64,000 bases of DNA. Origin: Lycium barbarum (lineage: Eukaryota > Streptophyta > Magnoliopsida > Solanales > Solanaceae). The notes below the pieces were generated by a model that was not told the DNA's origin, did not search any database, and worked only from the letters and a program-made list of their open reading frames with translations. The position numbers and the translations under genes were made by a program. Below are positions 11,540 to 23,749 of this stretch, in pieces. The DNA lies in contig NC_083345.1 in NCBI RefSeq assembly GCF_019175385.1, forward strand, positions 124,003,657-124,067,656, read 5' to 3'. Numbering within the stretch: the stretch's first letter is position 1; every line of letters begins with the position of its first letter.

Positions 11540-12275
11540 CATTTTTTTAAAAGGCAGTGTCAGGACTCGCCCCGGGGCTCACCTCGGGGCAGGGCAGTGG
11601 CAAAACTCCCTGGGGCTAACGTGCGGGGCTTAGTTCCTATGAGGCTAATGCCCTAAGCGCCCAACCGTACTCCCTAAACACGCCTAACGCCCAACGCCCA
11701 GGGCTCGCCTAACAGTTCTTACACAAATTATATTTTAAATTCCTTAATTAAAATCATTCACCCTCATAATTGTTTAACAAAATAATGATACTTAATAGTT
11801 TTTCATCTATAGAGATAGAAGATTGGGTGTAACTCATATAACAAGTCGTAGTATTTGATATTTACTATTTGAGAACGTCGTGAGGGTGAATATCACTTAT
11901 TTAAAAAAAAAAAACACATAGCGGAATTGTACATTTTCACTTGTCATTGGTCATAAGTCCTATGTATCAGAATTATCATATAATTTTATTTTTTGTTCAT
12001 GAAGAAGTTATGTTTTAATTGTAATATTGATAAATTTTATTGATTATTTGCTTATAGGGAGATAAAATGAATAGTATGATAGTAATATTGTTTTAAGATA
12101 CTGTGTTTTTTTCCGTGTTTGAAAGTTAAAATGTTAGAATTGTTTTGCATTTCATAATAGCTTTTATTTCATTGTATTGTTTATACTTGTAAAATTATGT
12201 TATATATAATTACAAGTTATAAGCGGTGTATAATGGGCTTTGATCATTTTTTTGTGAGGATCAAGCGCGCGCGCG

Positions 12276-12352
<77 letters not shown>

Positions 12353-12546
12353 TTCATTTATTTACAATTTTCTTTTATTTTTTAATGTAATTTTACCTAT
12401 TTAAAAATAGTTATTGTAATTATATTATTTTAAGAAATACTAAAAATTAAATATCCATGGGGCTTACGCCCCGTGCCTCGAGGCTTACGCCTCGTCGAGG
12501 CGTATGTAAAACGCCCCGCCTTACGCCCCCGCCTTTTAAAACACTG
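11540..12546 (-). mobile_element. hAT-type non-autonomous element, copy 1 (1.0 kb)
   Basis: The right end is GCCTTTTAAAACACTG and the left end a degraded version. It is flanked by the 8-bp duplication CTATCAAG (11532-11539 and 12547-12554), which fits hAT. Subterminal blocks are very GC-rich (GGGGCTTACGCCCCG-type words) and the centre AT-rich. Orientation is opposite to copy 2 at 22254. No transposase. Confidence 0.85.
12265..12352. repeat. Compound microsatellite (GC)n(AC)n(AT)n
   Basis: Six GC units, one TC, then a long AC run and an AT run, inside hAT copy 1. Copy 2 has only a short AT run at the matching place, so this expanded after the copies separated. Confidence 0.95.
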
Positions 12547-12554
12547 CTATCAAG

Positions 12555-13638
12555 GGGTGTGGTAGATGATTGTGTTCTTTCCACTCTTATTAGAGGTCTC
12601 AGTTTGACCTCTGGTAATGAAGAATTTCATTGTATGGAATGTTTTACCTCTCTTAACAAGTTTATCCACACAAATCTTGAGTAGTCGAGGGAACCCTGAA
12701 AACGGACAACTTTTTGGTAGAGTGCTTTAGAAGTAAAATTCACAAATAACTACTTTTCAACTCCTGTGATTGAACATGGAGTTTCACATGCAGAATTTGA
12801 AATTCCATGTCGGTGGCTATTTATCAAAGATAGAGCCGAAAAGTGACTAATGAGTGCTATTTTTTCGTGCTTTATGCCCTAAGTGACCTCTTAATGGGCA
12901 GAAATATGTTCATTAATCCCGATATACCTACTAAGAGAATCAATAAATTTTCAACCCCTCACGATCATCAAACCTGAAAAACCAAATTCCTCTCCTCCCT
13001 CTGCTCGACAATGCAACTTCTGTGCTCACGGGCAGTTAGAGAAAAAATCCACCCCAATCTTTCTCTTTAAACTCTCTTCAATCTCGTAAATGTCCTAATT
13101 TTAGTATATGACCCGTTGTTGATTTCACCACGATCGACTAGGTGAAAGGGTTCTGCAAAGTTTATTTTTTCATACAACCAGCGTGGTTATAGTACTTATA
13201 TTGGGTCAGTCATGCAAGTCAAACCAGTGAATTTAAGACACCAAAACTCTAGAGCAAACAAAATCAAAATAAGCCATTTGAAGGACGTATTTAATTCTTG
13301 AAACTTAAAAAAAAAAAATCTTAAATCCAACTCTTCCCAAGCTCTTTAAACATATTCAAGTTAACACATTGCGTTTGTAAGAAATCTATACCGCGGGCAA
13401 TTCTCTCTTGTAAAAAACTTTACATGTCTTTAATTTTATTTTTTTCAACGTCTTGGTCACTGCTAATCGAGAAAAAAATCAACTTAACTAAACTCTTTCT
13501 CCAAAACTCTCTTTTCAACTTAACTAAAAATACCATGTCAACGCCAATGTTGTTAAAATTGCAAACTTACAACGACTATATATGTTTCCATCCCAATTTG
13601 GTGTCGAATATATGAACTCTCACCGTCTATATCATATA
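12555..13638. other. Intergenic; part of an ancient duplication of the subtilase 5' flank
   Basis: About 13355-13530 matches 38395-38600 (ATTCTCTCTT, ACTTTACATGTCTTTA and CAACTTAACTAA words in the same order). The rest has no recognisable gene. Confidence 0.45.
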
Positions 13639-13735
13639 CTGCCTCCGTTTCAATTTATGTGAACCCATTTGACTGGGCACGAAGTTTAAAAAAGTAGAGA
13701 AGTCTTTTAAACTTGTTGTGTACGGAATCTATAAC
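13639..13735. mobile_element. Truncated Stowaway-like MITE end
   Basis: CTGCCTCCGTTTCAATTTAT followed by a TTTGACTGGGCACGAAG word matches the left end of the complete MITE at 37107. The other end is absent, apparently lost at the junction with the LTR fragment. Confidence 0.5.
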
Positions 13736-15227
13736 CTATGTAAATTGAAGTTCAGAGAGTCTTCTTTCCAATGCAACTGACAGATCGCATTTCTGTGAAG
13801 TACGAAGGAAAGTACGGCCCGTACAAAAATGTACGTCCCGTACATTTTGGGCGTATTTTGCCAAAATTTCCAGAAAGTTGAAAAAAAAAATTACCTCCAA
13901 AAGTACGGATGAACATTCACCCGTACTTTGAAGTACGGGATGAACAGTAACCCATACTTTGCCCGAAATTTTCAGAAAATTGAAGTCGGTGGAATTTTCC
14001 CCTAAGCCTATAAATAGATGTTTCCACGATTTAGGACTCATTTTTCACCCAAAATGAATCCCTAATGTCTCTCTAAGTTCCCTCTAACCTCCATGAACAC
14101 CCCAAATCATTTCAAGAGAAGATCAAAATCCAAAACCCTCAACTAGTTCATAAAAAGTGTTTGTTCTTGCTTCTACATGGAGTAGTGATGAACTTGGTCT
14201 TGGAACAAGGTGTATGAGTTGAAGTTCTTCAAGTATAAGGTATGTTTTTCATCTTATCTCTTATGTTAAAGTTGATGTGAAGGTTTAGCAAGTCTTTAAA
14301 AGTGGAAAGAGTTATGGGAAAAAGTTCAAATATGAGTTGTAAATTAACTTGAGCTATAATTATTAGCATGTTATGAGTATAATCTTGATATGAGGGGTAA
14401 TAATGAGGTTGAGAAAGTGTTGTATATTAGAGTACAAGGGGTTGTATTGAATTTGTTGTTATGGATTGTTTATGAAAAGAAGTTTTGGGATGGAATTGAG
14501 TATAATTTGAATATAATCTTTTGATTATGGAATTGTTGATATTGTGGTTTTGGGAGTTGTTTTTGAGTTGGAGGAAATAGAAGATATAAGGGGAAATGCT
14601 GCCCAATTTTCGTTAAGCTCATTTATTAATTTAGTTTGACCCTATAAGCGTTTCAATGACTTACCCGAAGTGCGAATCATCTTGAATGTAGATTTACGAG
14701 CTCGGGAGGAAAGACGTTGAGTAATTAAGGAGACGACGAGGTATGTAAGGCCAACCCTTTCTTTCAAAAGACATGATTCCTATGTTATGATTCTATATAT
14801 GTTATCCATGTTACCCTTGCTCCTAGAAATGCTGGAGGTCTTTACTTCTTAAGACTCTTATGATGACTCCATGTTTAGTGGTACCAAAGCCTAAGTTCTA
14901 GATGTTCTCATGACATGATTGAGCTTACCATATAATTCTTGATTACACTCATGATAGTTGGCCTCATCTTATGTTGTTGTTCTCTCAAAGTGAGACAACA
15001 TAGTGATGATGATTTTCATTCTAGAAAGACCAAAGCTTAAAGTTCTCAATGTCTTCATGATATTATTGAGCTTGTCACATGATTAACAATTTTATTCATT
15101 ATTGATGATCTCACCTTATGATAATTGTTCCTTCAAGAAGAGATATAGCGACGATGATTGTTCCATAACATAAATTGGAGGTTACCGACCTTACGTCACT
15201 CCGATAGAGTTGTAGCTTTTAATTGGG

Positions 15228-15304
<77 letters not shown>

Positions 15305-15926
15305 TTAAAAATAAAAGTTAGCATGCATGGTTTCCACCTTAAGAGGAAGTCAGGTATACAGGTTATCTCTTTATCTCATGTTTCTTTATTTCTTGATTAT
15401 GTTGTTATTCATGCCTTAAATACTCAGTACATTATTCGTACTGACGTCCTTTTGCTTGTGGACGTTGCGTTCATGCCCGTAGGTAGACCGGAAGATGGTT
15501 CAGATCCTTAGGTTGTCTTCTCAGCGGTTGTACAGGGGCACTCCACTTGTCTCAGAGTTGCAGTCCAGTTGGTATGGTTCCTTTGTGTACAGATGGGTAT
15601 GGCGGGGTCCTGTCCCGTCCTTATTATGTTATGCATTTCAGTAGAGGCTCGTAGATAGATATGTACAGTTAGATTTTTTGTGACCTTCTCGGTCCCTCCT
15701 GTGTTGTATCATTATTTGGTAGCCTTGTCGGCTCGAGTACATGGGCCTAATTTGATGACGTAGATATATGTATAGCTCTTTCGGGCTTGTGTCCTCTGCA
15801 GACTATGAGATATATTAGCTAGCGCCATGGCCCACTGAGGTATAACTATGAGATGTATCTATGTTTTGTGGTGCTCGGTAGGTTAGCTCCGGGTGCCCGT
15901 CATGGCCCTCTGATTGGGTCGTGACA
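13736..15926 (+). mobile_element. LTR fragment, Tekay-like family, 5' truncated
   Basis: Ends GGGTCGTGACA at 15926. It has a TATA motif CTATAAATAG at 14008-14017, the dyad TCAGTAC-N7-GTACTGA at 15424-15444, and the closing block with GGTGCCCGTCATGGCCC shared with related LTRs. No primer site or coding region follows; 43 bases later the subtilase pseudogene starts. The left edge is approximate. Confidence 0.6.
15231..15294. repeat. (TA)n microsatellite
   Basis: About 64 bases of uninterrupted AT dinucleotide inside the LTR fragment. Confidence 0.95.
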
Positions 15927-15969
15927 CAACATTTGTTCAAACTTCCTTTCTCAGAACCCATTTGCAGCC

Positions 15970-18203
15970 ATGCAAATCTTGAAAATCCTTTTTGTTATTT
16001 TTTCTATACTTGCCTGTTTTTCATGGCCTAGTATGCAGAGAGATTTGGAGACATACATAGTTCAAGTCGAATCTCCAGAAAGCCAAAATTCCACTCAATC
16101 ATCAAGAATAGATTTCGAGAGCTAGTATAGTTCTTTCTTGCCAAAGACCATAGCAATCGCTGGCTCACATGAAGAGCCGCAGTTGATATATTCATATCAC
16201 AATTTGATGACAGGCTTTGCAGCAAGATTATCAGTAGAACACGTGAAATAAATGGAGAAGAAACAAGGGTTTATATCTGCAAGGCCACAAAGGATGTTTC
16301 CTTTGCACATAACACATACTCTAAGTTTTCTTGGATTGAAACAGAACATGGGCTTATGGAGGGATTCCAACTATGGGAAGGTGTGATCATTGGAGTCTTG
16401 GACTCTGGGATTTTTCCTGAGCATCCTTCATTTAGCGACAAAGGGATGCCTCCTCCTCCTGCTAAATAGAAGGGCGGGTGTGAAGGGAACTTCATTACAA
16501 AGTGCAACAACAAGCTCATTGGTGCGAGGATCTTCATAAGACACAGTTACTCTCCGTTAGATGATGTTGGACATGGTACACACACTGCCAGCACAGCTGC
16601 TGGAAGTTTTGTGGAAGGTGCCAATGTGAATGGGAATGCTAATGACACTGCAGTTGGGATTGCCCCTCTTTCTCCCCTGGCTATTTATAAGGTCCGCGAT
16701 TTGTTTGGTTGCTCTGAGAGTGATGTTCTAGCCGCCATAGACGTAGCTATTGATGATGGAGTAGATATCTTATCCTTTTCCCTCGGTGCAGGTAGTTGGC
16801 CATTCTATGTTGATCCAGTTGCACTCGGTGCGTATAGTGCAACACAGAGAGGTATTCTTGTAAGTTGCTCTGCCTAAAACGAGGGTCCATTAGATAGCAC
16901 CTTATCAAATGAAGCTCCATGGATACTGACAGTAGGTGTAAGCACTATTGACAGGAAACTTAAGGCCACTATTGAACTCAGAAACGAAAGAAAAATCGAG
17001 AGTGAATCAGTATTTCATCCAGAGGGTCATGATTCAACATTTTTCCTTTTGTTTGATCCTATCCTGAATGCAGTCAAATTCGACAGCCTTTATTGTGGAC
17101 CAGGTACACTAAATTACCCTGAAATTAAAGGCAAAATAGTTTTATGCGTAGCAGGTGGTGGTTATTCCGGGATTGAAAAAGGACAAGCTGTAAAAGAAGC
17201 CGGAGGTATTGGCATAATCATATACAATTGGCCAGATGATGATGTCACTAAGAATGCCGATGCTCACGTCCTTCCGGCTTTGGTTATTACTTATCAAGAT
17301 GCAATGAATATTGTTGCCTACATGAACTCAACATCGAAGCCAGTTGCAAGAATTTCATTCCAAGGAACAATAACTGGAGATAAAGATGCTCCGGTGGTTG
17401 CTTCATTTTCTTCTCGCGGACCAAGCTTTGCTAGTCCTGGAATCTTGAAACCTGATATTATTGGTCCTGGTGTTAACGTTCTTGCTGCTTGGCCTACCTA
17501 TGTTGACAACAGAAGAAAAACAAAATTCCCCTTCAATATTGCATCAGGCACATCTATGTCTTGTGCTCACCTCAGTGGAGTAGCAGCATTGCTGAAAAGC
17601 GCACACCCCAGTTGGTCCCTTGCAGCTATTAAATTAGCAATCATGACAACTACTAATACAGTAAACCTTGCTAACAATACCATCTTAGATGAAAGGCTTC
17701 TTCCAGCTAGCATTTTCGCCGTTGGTGCTGGACATGTCAATCCATCAAGAGCTAATGATCCAGGACTAGTTTACGATACGCAATTAGAGGACTATTTGCC
17801 TTACCTCTGTGGTTTGAATTATACAAATGGACAGGTAAGAGACCTTCTACGACGTAGCGTGGATTGCGAACAAGTGAAAAGTATTCCTGAAGCAGAACTA
17901 AATTACCCTTCATTCTCCATTAGACTTGGAAAAAGTGCTCAAACATATACAAGAACGGTGACCAATGTTGGGGATGCTAAATCATCTTACAGTTTGGAAA
18001 TAGGTTCACCACCAGGAGTTGGAGTACTTGTTAAGCCCTCTACTCTAAATTTCTCGAAATTGAACCAAAAAAAGAAATATCGAGTGACCTTTTCAAGAAC
18101 AGCCAATAGTTCAACCAGTGGTGAAGTTCAAGGATTCTTGAAATGGACTAATAATAGGCACTCTGTAAGAAGTCCAATTGCAATTGTGCTAGATACTGCA
18201 TGA
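15970..18203 (+). pseudogene. P69-like subtilase pseudogene
   Basis: Collinear with the intact gene at 39759-42011 from the initiator ATG to the C-terminus and into the 3' flank. Lesions: TAG at 16123 (a Trp codon in the intact copy), TAA at 16249, one lost base near 16380 in the GYGKGV-equivalent stretch, TAG at 16467 (Trp in the intact copy), and TAA at 16875 replacing the Gly just before the oxyanion-hole Asn. There is also a 6-bp in-frame loss near 17060. All three catalytic motifs survive: Asp in VLDSG, His in GHGTH, Ser in SGTSMSC. The open stretch after the last stop (about 17049-18203) is long but lacks the Asp and His regions, so it could not make a protease. Upstream, an LTR fragment ends 43 bases before the ATG and has replaced the original promoter. 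Confidence 0.93.
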
Positions 18204-18931
18204 TTGGATTTCTAGCTTTCTTTTTCCTTGTATGTGATCATTGTTACAATGTAAAACAAGCCTATATAATGGTTTCAATCCAAAACATTGAATAAATGCC
18301 AAAAGTATTCACATTCTATTTGGCAAGAGAAGTACATGATGTGTTTGCAGTTATTGCCAACTTGGCGAGACTAATTCTTTTGCAACTAATTTTTTTACCA
18401 TAAATTGCTAGTTATTAGCTGAGCTTATTCTGAATAGAAGATAGATCTATGGTATTAATAATTACTAATGTATTTGATCTCTGTAGTTTAAAAGTTTTGA
18501 AAGAAGCAGTTCATGTAAATTCAATAATATTATGGTATTAGAAAGGTAGAGGTTTCGAGGTAGGGTTTCACTATCATTAAAGTATTAGCACAAGGTTAAC
18601 ACGAACAACTCAATTCTTAAGTTCATTATTAAAAAAACCCCACTAATGAGTACATGGAGCATGACTCTAAATTCAGTAGGATTATACAATTTATGAAGCT
18701 GAACACACCAAAAAAAAAAAAAAAAAATCTATCGTCCACAAAGGGAAATTAGGCTCACCACCTTGCAGAAGATGGTAACTTTCAAACTGTGTTCACTAGC
18801 AAAACTTCAAGACCTGAAGTACAATTAATTTTATAGACCTCCCTTTAAAAGGTGAGACGAGATGCACTGTAGTATCACAATCATACTCCTCAAGTGCATC
18901 AATAAATCTCAAAATTATAATCACCACGTAT
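18204..18931. other. 3' flank of the pseudogene, then AT-rich intergenic
   Basis: 18204-18330 matches the 3' flank of the intact gene (AACAAGCCTATAT, TGGTTTCAAT, AAAAGTATTCAC), so the duplication included the 3' UTR. Beyond that only AT-rich sequence and an A run at 18712-18727. Confidence 0.6.
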
Positions 18932-19328
18932 ATCTTCAGCTTACTGAGGACATAACCCCGGATAGAAAGGTATGGAGGTCGAGGATTAGAGTAGAAGGGT
19001 AGTAGGTAACCAAGTGTTGTCGTACTTTAATGTGGGAGAGGCAGGGGCTAATTTCCTCTTCCCATCTTCTCCTTATTTAGTAGTATTATTTAATATTCGA
19101 GTAGTATCTTATTCTTCAATTTTTACTACTATCAGTTGTTTCATTTGTTTTGTTTATCTTGCTATTTTGTTGTTGTTATTTTCTTTCAATCTTGCTTTGA
19201 TTATACTTGTTCGAGAGTCTATCGGAAACAATCTCTCTAATCCACAAAGATTGAAGTAAGGTCCGCGTACATCCTACCCTCCCTAGACATTACTTGTGGG
19301 ATTACACAAGATATGTTGTTGTTGTTGG
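18932..19328 (+). mobile_element. RTE-type LINE, 3' end only
   Basis: 18950-19005 encodes the final DRKVWRSRIRVEG-stop of the RTE polyprotein, matching the end of the LINE at 33371-33959. It is followed by the shared 3' UTR (GAAACAATCTCTCTA, then TACCCTCCC) and a (TTG)n tail ending near 19328. It is heavily 5' truncated. No clear target duplication found. Confidence 0.75.
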
Positions 19329-19644
19329 CAAATCATTTTGAGATCATTTTTGAAATCCAATATTGGCAGTAGGGCATAAAAGATATTTTAATACTGCAGA
19401 GGTTCCATATAAACACTAACATAATGTGTTCATCATGGCAACCGACTCTCCTTCCGATCAGCTGAGAACTACACTTACCCGTAATTCCACGGGAGTAGGA
19501 TATGCAATGCTAGTAAGACCCAAGAAAATCCAAACACACCACTAGTATCTATTGGATAGACATGACCTAAGTCATCATCCCACACCAACACGTGTGGTTT
19601 TAGGAGCAATACCAAACTTTCTACAGAACAAATAAAAAAAAAAA
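19329..19644. other. Intergenic, nothing recognised
   Basis: No long frame, repeat or RNA gene seen. It ends in an A run that abuts the long-TIR element. Confidence 0.4.
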
Positions 19645-20922
19645 GACAAAAGTCATAGATAGCCTCCTAAACTTTATTACATTTTCCTCATATCTATCTA
19701 AACCGAGGGTTGTACCTATTGACTACCTAAATTATCCTGAATTTATACCACATAAGCACCTTTTGGCCTTTTTTTAATTACACTTGGGCGCGTGTATATA
19801 CGCCCCGATGACGTGTACTTTAGCTCCATTTAACGCTTTCCATGTGGAAAATAAAATCCACGTGGTTTTTTTTTTTAAAAAAAAAAACGGGTTCCTAACG
19901 TAAATGGGCCTACCACTAACCTAATTCCCATTTTTGCTCTTTTTTTTTCTATCCAGCCACCCCCATTCTTTTTCTCCATTCCATTTGATCCATTCACCGG
20001 AAACGGTGGAGTTTCGCCGGAAACAATGGGCTAGCCCCAAACTCATATATACCAAATCTCTTCATCCCGCTAACTTCACACAATTCGAACTCAAAAATCC
20101 CCATTCGTAACTGCAAAGGAAATTAGAAATCCAACCATGGTACAATTAGAAACAACGGAAATCTATTTTGATATTTTTGTTCTTCTTGTGTTGTGGGTTA
20201 TTTAAGGTTTGAGTTCTTTGACAATTTCAAAGAAAATAACTTCAGAGTCGTACTAATACTGCCGGAAAAAATGGAGTTTCGCCGGAAAACTTTTTGACCC
20301 AATTCGATTTTTATTTTTCTGATGAACTTCTCTTCTGCGGTGGTGGTGGGGGTGGGGGTAAATTAGGAATTGGTAATGGTGAGACTATGGGGCTTTCATA
20401 CTGATTTTGGTTACAAGAATCATCGGAGCATTTTCTGATCTTCGTTGGTTTCCCCACATAGCACATCTTTTTTCTTTTTTTGCCTTTCATTTTTTCCCCA
20501 AATTTGGCTAAGAAAATGATGAGTAGTGACTGAGTGGTACTCCTATTTGTGTATGTATGAGGAGTTCATTAGTTAACGTTTTCCGGTGAAGGTAACGACG
20601 GGATGATGGTTAGGAGAAGGTGGGAAAGGGGTGTGACGTGGGACAGTGAAGACAAGGGGATCCCCCCCCCCCCCCCCCCCTCTCCCTCCTTTAAAAAAAA
20701 AATTTCAGATTTTGGTTTTTTTATTTGTTGACATGTCATTTTTTGATTGGCCCGTAAATATATAAATGCCCTTCACGCGCCCAGTTTGAGTGCAGCACAG
20801 ATGAGATGCCATGTAGGCAAAAAGTGCTTATGTGGTACAAATTCAGAATAGTTTAGGTAGTCAATAGGTACAACCCTGAAGAAAATGTGGTAAAGTTTAG
20901 GGGGTTGTCTATGACTTTTGCC
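19645..20922. mobile_element. Long-TIR non-autonomous DNA transposon (1.3 kb)
   Basis: The left end GACAAAAGTCATAGATAGCC and the reverse complement of the right end GGCAAAAGTCATAGACAACC match for about 130-150 bases (both include GGGTTGTACCTATTGACTAC). Both flanks are A runs, so target duplication length is unreadable. Long ends and a unique interior suggest a Mutator-like element. The interior has repeated GTTTCGCCGGAAA words and a C run at about 20660-20682. No transposase. Confidence 0.75.
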
Positions 20923-21143
20923 AAAAAAGAAAATAGGGTCGAAAAAGACAATTATTTGGTTTTGTTGGAACTGGCTTCTTCTCAACTACCAGCCTCTCTC
21001 ATCAAGTTTACAACTATTTGTAATCTTGTAATCTCACACTTTCTAGCCATAGCAAAGGAAGTATTTTGTATGAGGATGAACTCTTCATCCTTCAGGTTTC
21101 CAGGGAGGCCTTGACAAGTGCACATCCCTTCTTTTTGTAACAT

Positions 21144-21172
21144 TAGTCTCTGGACACGTGCGTTGCACGTGT
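21144..21172 (-). mobile_element. Helitron-like 3' terminus
   Basis: Minus strand: hairpin CACGTGC-AAC-GCACGTG, 8 bases, then CTAA followed by T. This fits the plant Helitron rule of a short hairpin shortly before CTRR. The matching 5' end was not found. Confidence 0.4.
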
Positions 21173-22245
21173 GTCCCATACAAGAGTTTTGAATTATTTG
21201 AGTAGAAATCCGTAAAATACATGTCATTTTTCTTTCACACCTTTCACTTTTTCTTTTTACTTCAACCAATTTATTGAAATTCGATTGAGAATGTGTTATT
21301 AATGTGATCCACATGGCTGGATAGTTGTGAATAGCCAATTTGTACAAGAAGTGTTTAATCTTAAACTTAATTATATGATAAGTAAGAAGCAGCAAGCGGA
21401 AAAAACCTATTAAAGATTATGCACGAGAGAGGGAAAAGTTATGTGCTCTATAAAAAAAAAAAAAAAAAAAAAAACTCAAACACAATAATTTAGCTCAAAT
21501 ATATCCTCAAAAAATAATTCCAAAAAGATGAAGGCACTCAACCAATATCAAATATTCTATAAACATGTTTATTGAATATATATGTGAATATATATGTTGC
21601 TGAGCAAATACACTATAAACTAAATGAACAATGATTTATTACGAGAAAAAGTGAATTTTGCTGAACTAAATAGAAAAAATGAGAAGAAAATTACACTACC
21701 GGAATTTATGCCGTACAACTATTCAAATTGGCTGTAGCTTCAGGCCAACAATTTCACAAAATTTCTTACCACTGCATGCTTTCTTCTTCTTGTTTCATTC
21801 CTTGATAAGAAATTTTATACCTTTTCCTTTCATATAATTAGTCCTGCGGCTCATCCTGCAATTTCGGGCAAATGAACATGAATTTAGAAATTTGATTCCT
21901 AGAAAATCTCAAAATCATAAAACAGATATCTTCTGCACTGGTTTTCTTCAATGAAAGCCTACTCTGTATTCCATGTAACCGACGTTTGGCGATTCTAGCG
22001 TAATGAAAGAGTTACTGTTATAAAATAGTGTTGGATTGCCAATGTCTCGGTTCCCGAATGTCATTCGTCGTTGTATCTAACTGTTTATGTTCATCCACAG
22101 TACTACACAATGATCAAATTTAATCACAATGGAAAGCAAGATAGTGAATGCATATATTTTGTCTGTTTATATAGTAGTGTTCAAAAATCAGAAGTTAATG
22201 TTTAAGAATCCTTTCAAATTCTGTAATAAGTATTGACTGCATAAA
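21173..22245. other. Intergenic, AT-rich
   Basis: An A run at about 21451-21472 and scattered AT-rich sequence; it may be the body of the Helitron-like element. No gene recognised. Confidence 0.35.
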
Positions 22246-22253
22246 CTTGTAAC

Positions 22254-23053
22254 CAGTGTTTAAAAAGGCAGGGGCGTAAGGCGAGGCGTTTTACATATGC
22301 CTCGGCGGGGCGTAAGCCCCGAGGCACGGGACGTAAGCCCCGTGGGTATTTAATTTTTTGTATATATATATATATATATATATATAACCTTACAAGTATA
22401 AACAATACAATGAAATAAAAGCTATTATGAAATGCAAATCAACTCTAACATCTTAACTTTCAAACAATGAAAAATCACAATTTGTTAAAACAATATTACT
22501 ATCATTCTATTCATTGTATCTCCCTATAAACAACTTTATCAGTATTATAATTGAAACGTAACTCCTTCATGAATAAAAATAAAATTACTTTCAAATAGAG
22601 AAATAATAAAATATGATAATTTTGATACATAGGACAAAAGACCAATGACAAATGAAAATTCACAATTCGATTATGTATTCTTAAAAGAAATATTAAGTGA
22701 TATTCACCCTCACGATGTTCTCATATAGTAAATATGCAATACTACGACTTGTTATTTGAGTTATACCCAATTTTCTTATTTCGGTAAATGAAAAATTATT
22801 AAGTATCAATCATTTGTTAAAGAATTATGAGGGTCAACGGTTTTAATTAAGGAATTTAACATATAATTGTGTAACAACTGTTAGGCGAGCCCCGAGCGTT
22901 GGGCGTTAGGCGTGTTTAGGGCGTACAATCGGGCGCTTAGGGCGTAAGCCTCGTAGGAATTAAGCCCCGCACGTGAGCCCTGGGGCATTTTGCTAGTGCC
23001 CCACCCCGGGGCGAGCCCCGAGGCGAGTCCCAGAACTGCCTTTTAAAACACTG
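22254..23053 (+). mobile_element. hAT-type non-autonomous element, copy 2 (800 bp)
   Basis: Starts CAGTGTTTAAAAAGGC, ends GCCTTTTAAAACACTG, and has a perfect 8-bp duplication CTTGTAAC at 22246-22253 and 23054-23061. Its reverse complement aligns with copy 1 end to end, apart from the microsatellite. GC-rich ends contain repeated GGCGTAAGCCCCG-type units. Confidence 0.92.
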
Positions 23054-23061
23054 CTTGTAAC

Positions 23062-23552
23062 TGAAAGGATAGGGAAAAGGTATAACTGAAATTTTATGCA
23101 ATAAAGGAATTAAAGGAGGAGAGGAAATTGATAAGAAGAGAAAGAAATTACGAAAGAAACAGTTATGGTTCTTAATATGATTGTCTTCACCCAATACTAG
23201 TTCCAACGTATGTTTGATGTGAAAGCTGAATATGAGTAAAAATTAAATCATAGAGCCTCTTAAATCTTAATCATGCATCATTTACTAAATGTTTTTCTTT
23301 ATTTTTCTGGGACAAAGACATTTTCGTAATCTAACTATTAACTTGAGAGCTTTCCACTTTTAATAATATATGATATGTAACCTTTTATGAAAGTAATAAA
23401 ATGATTAGGACAGAATCCTAATCCCCACCATTATGGCGGTTCTAAAAACAAAGGGTCGACACATAAACTGGGACAGAGGGTGTACTACTTAGTGTTTTTC
23501 ATTCTAATCTCTCTGGTGTTGGTCGTTCCTTTATATTATTATGCTATTATAG
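23062..23552. other. Intergenic, nothing firm recognised
   Basis: A Stowaway-type end word (CACATAAACTGGGACAGAGGG-like) occurs at about 23460-23480 without a matching left end. Otherwise no coding signal. Confidence 0.35.
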
Positions 23553-23749
23553 TAGGAGCTAACTTATTTCGCGGATAACATAATCCTAATTGACGAGTCT
23601 CTCAGCGGAGTCAACGCTAAGCTGGAGGTTTGAAAACAAACACTGGAGTCTAAGGGGTTCAGGTTGAGTAGGATCTAGACAAAATACTTGGAGTGCAAGT
23701 TCAGTGGCATGACCCATGAGGCTGGCGTGGAAGTGAGGCTTGGTGCCCA

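Noticed and set aside
12197..12385. Small frame with a His/Thr repeat
   Set aside because: It is the translated (AC)n microsatellite inside a hAT-type element.
17049..18203. A separate 384-aa subtilase gene
   Set aside because: It is the 3' part of the pseudogene from 15970. It lacks signal peptide, prodomain, catalytic Asp and His, and has no promoter of its own.
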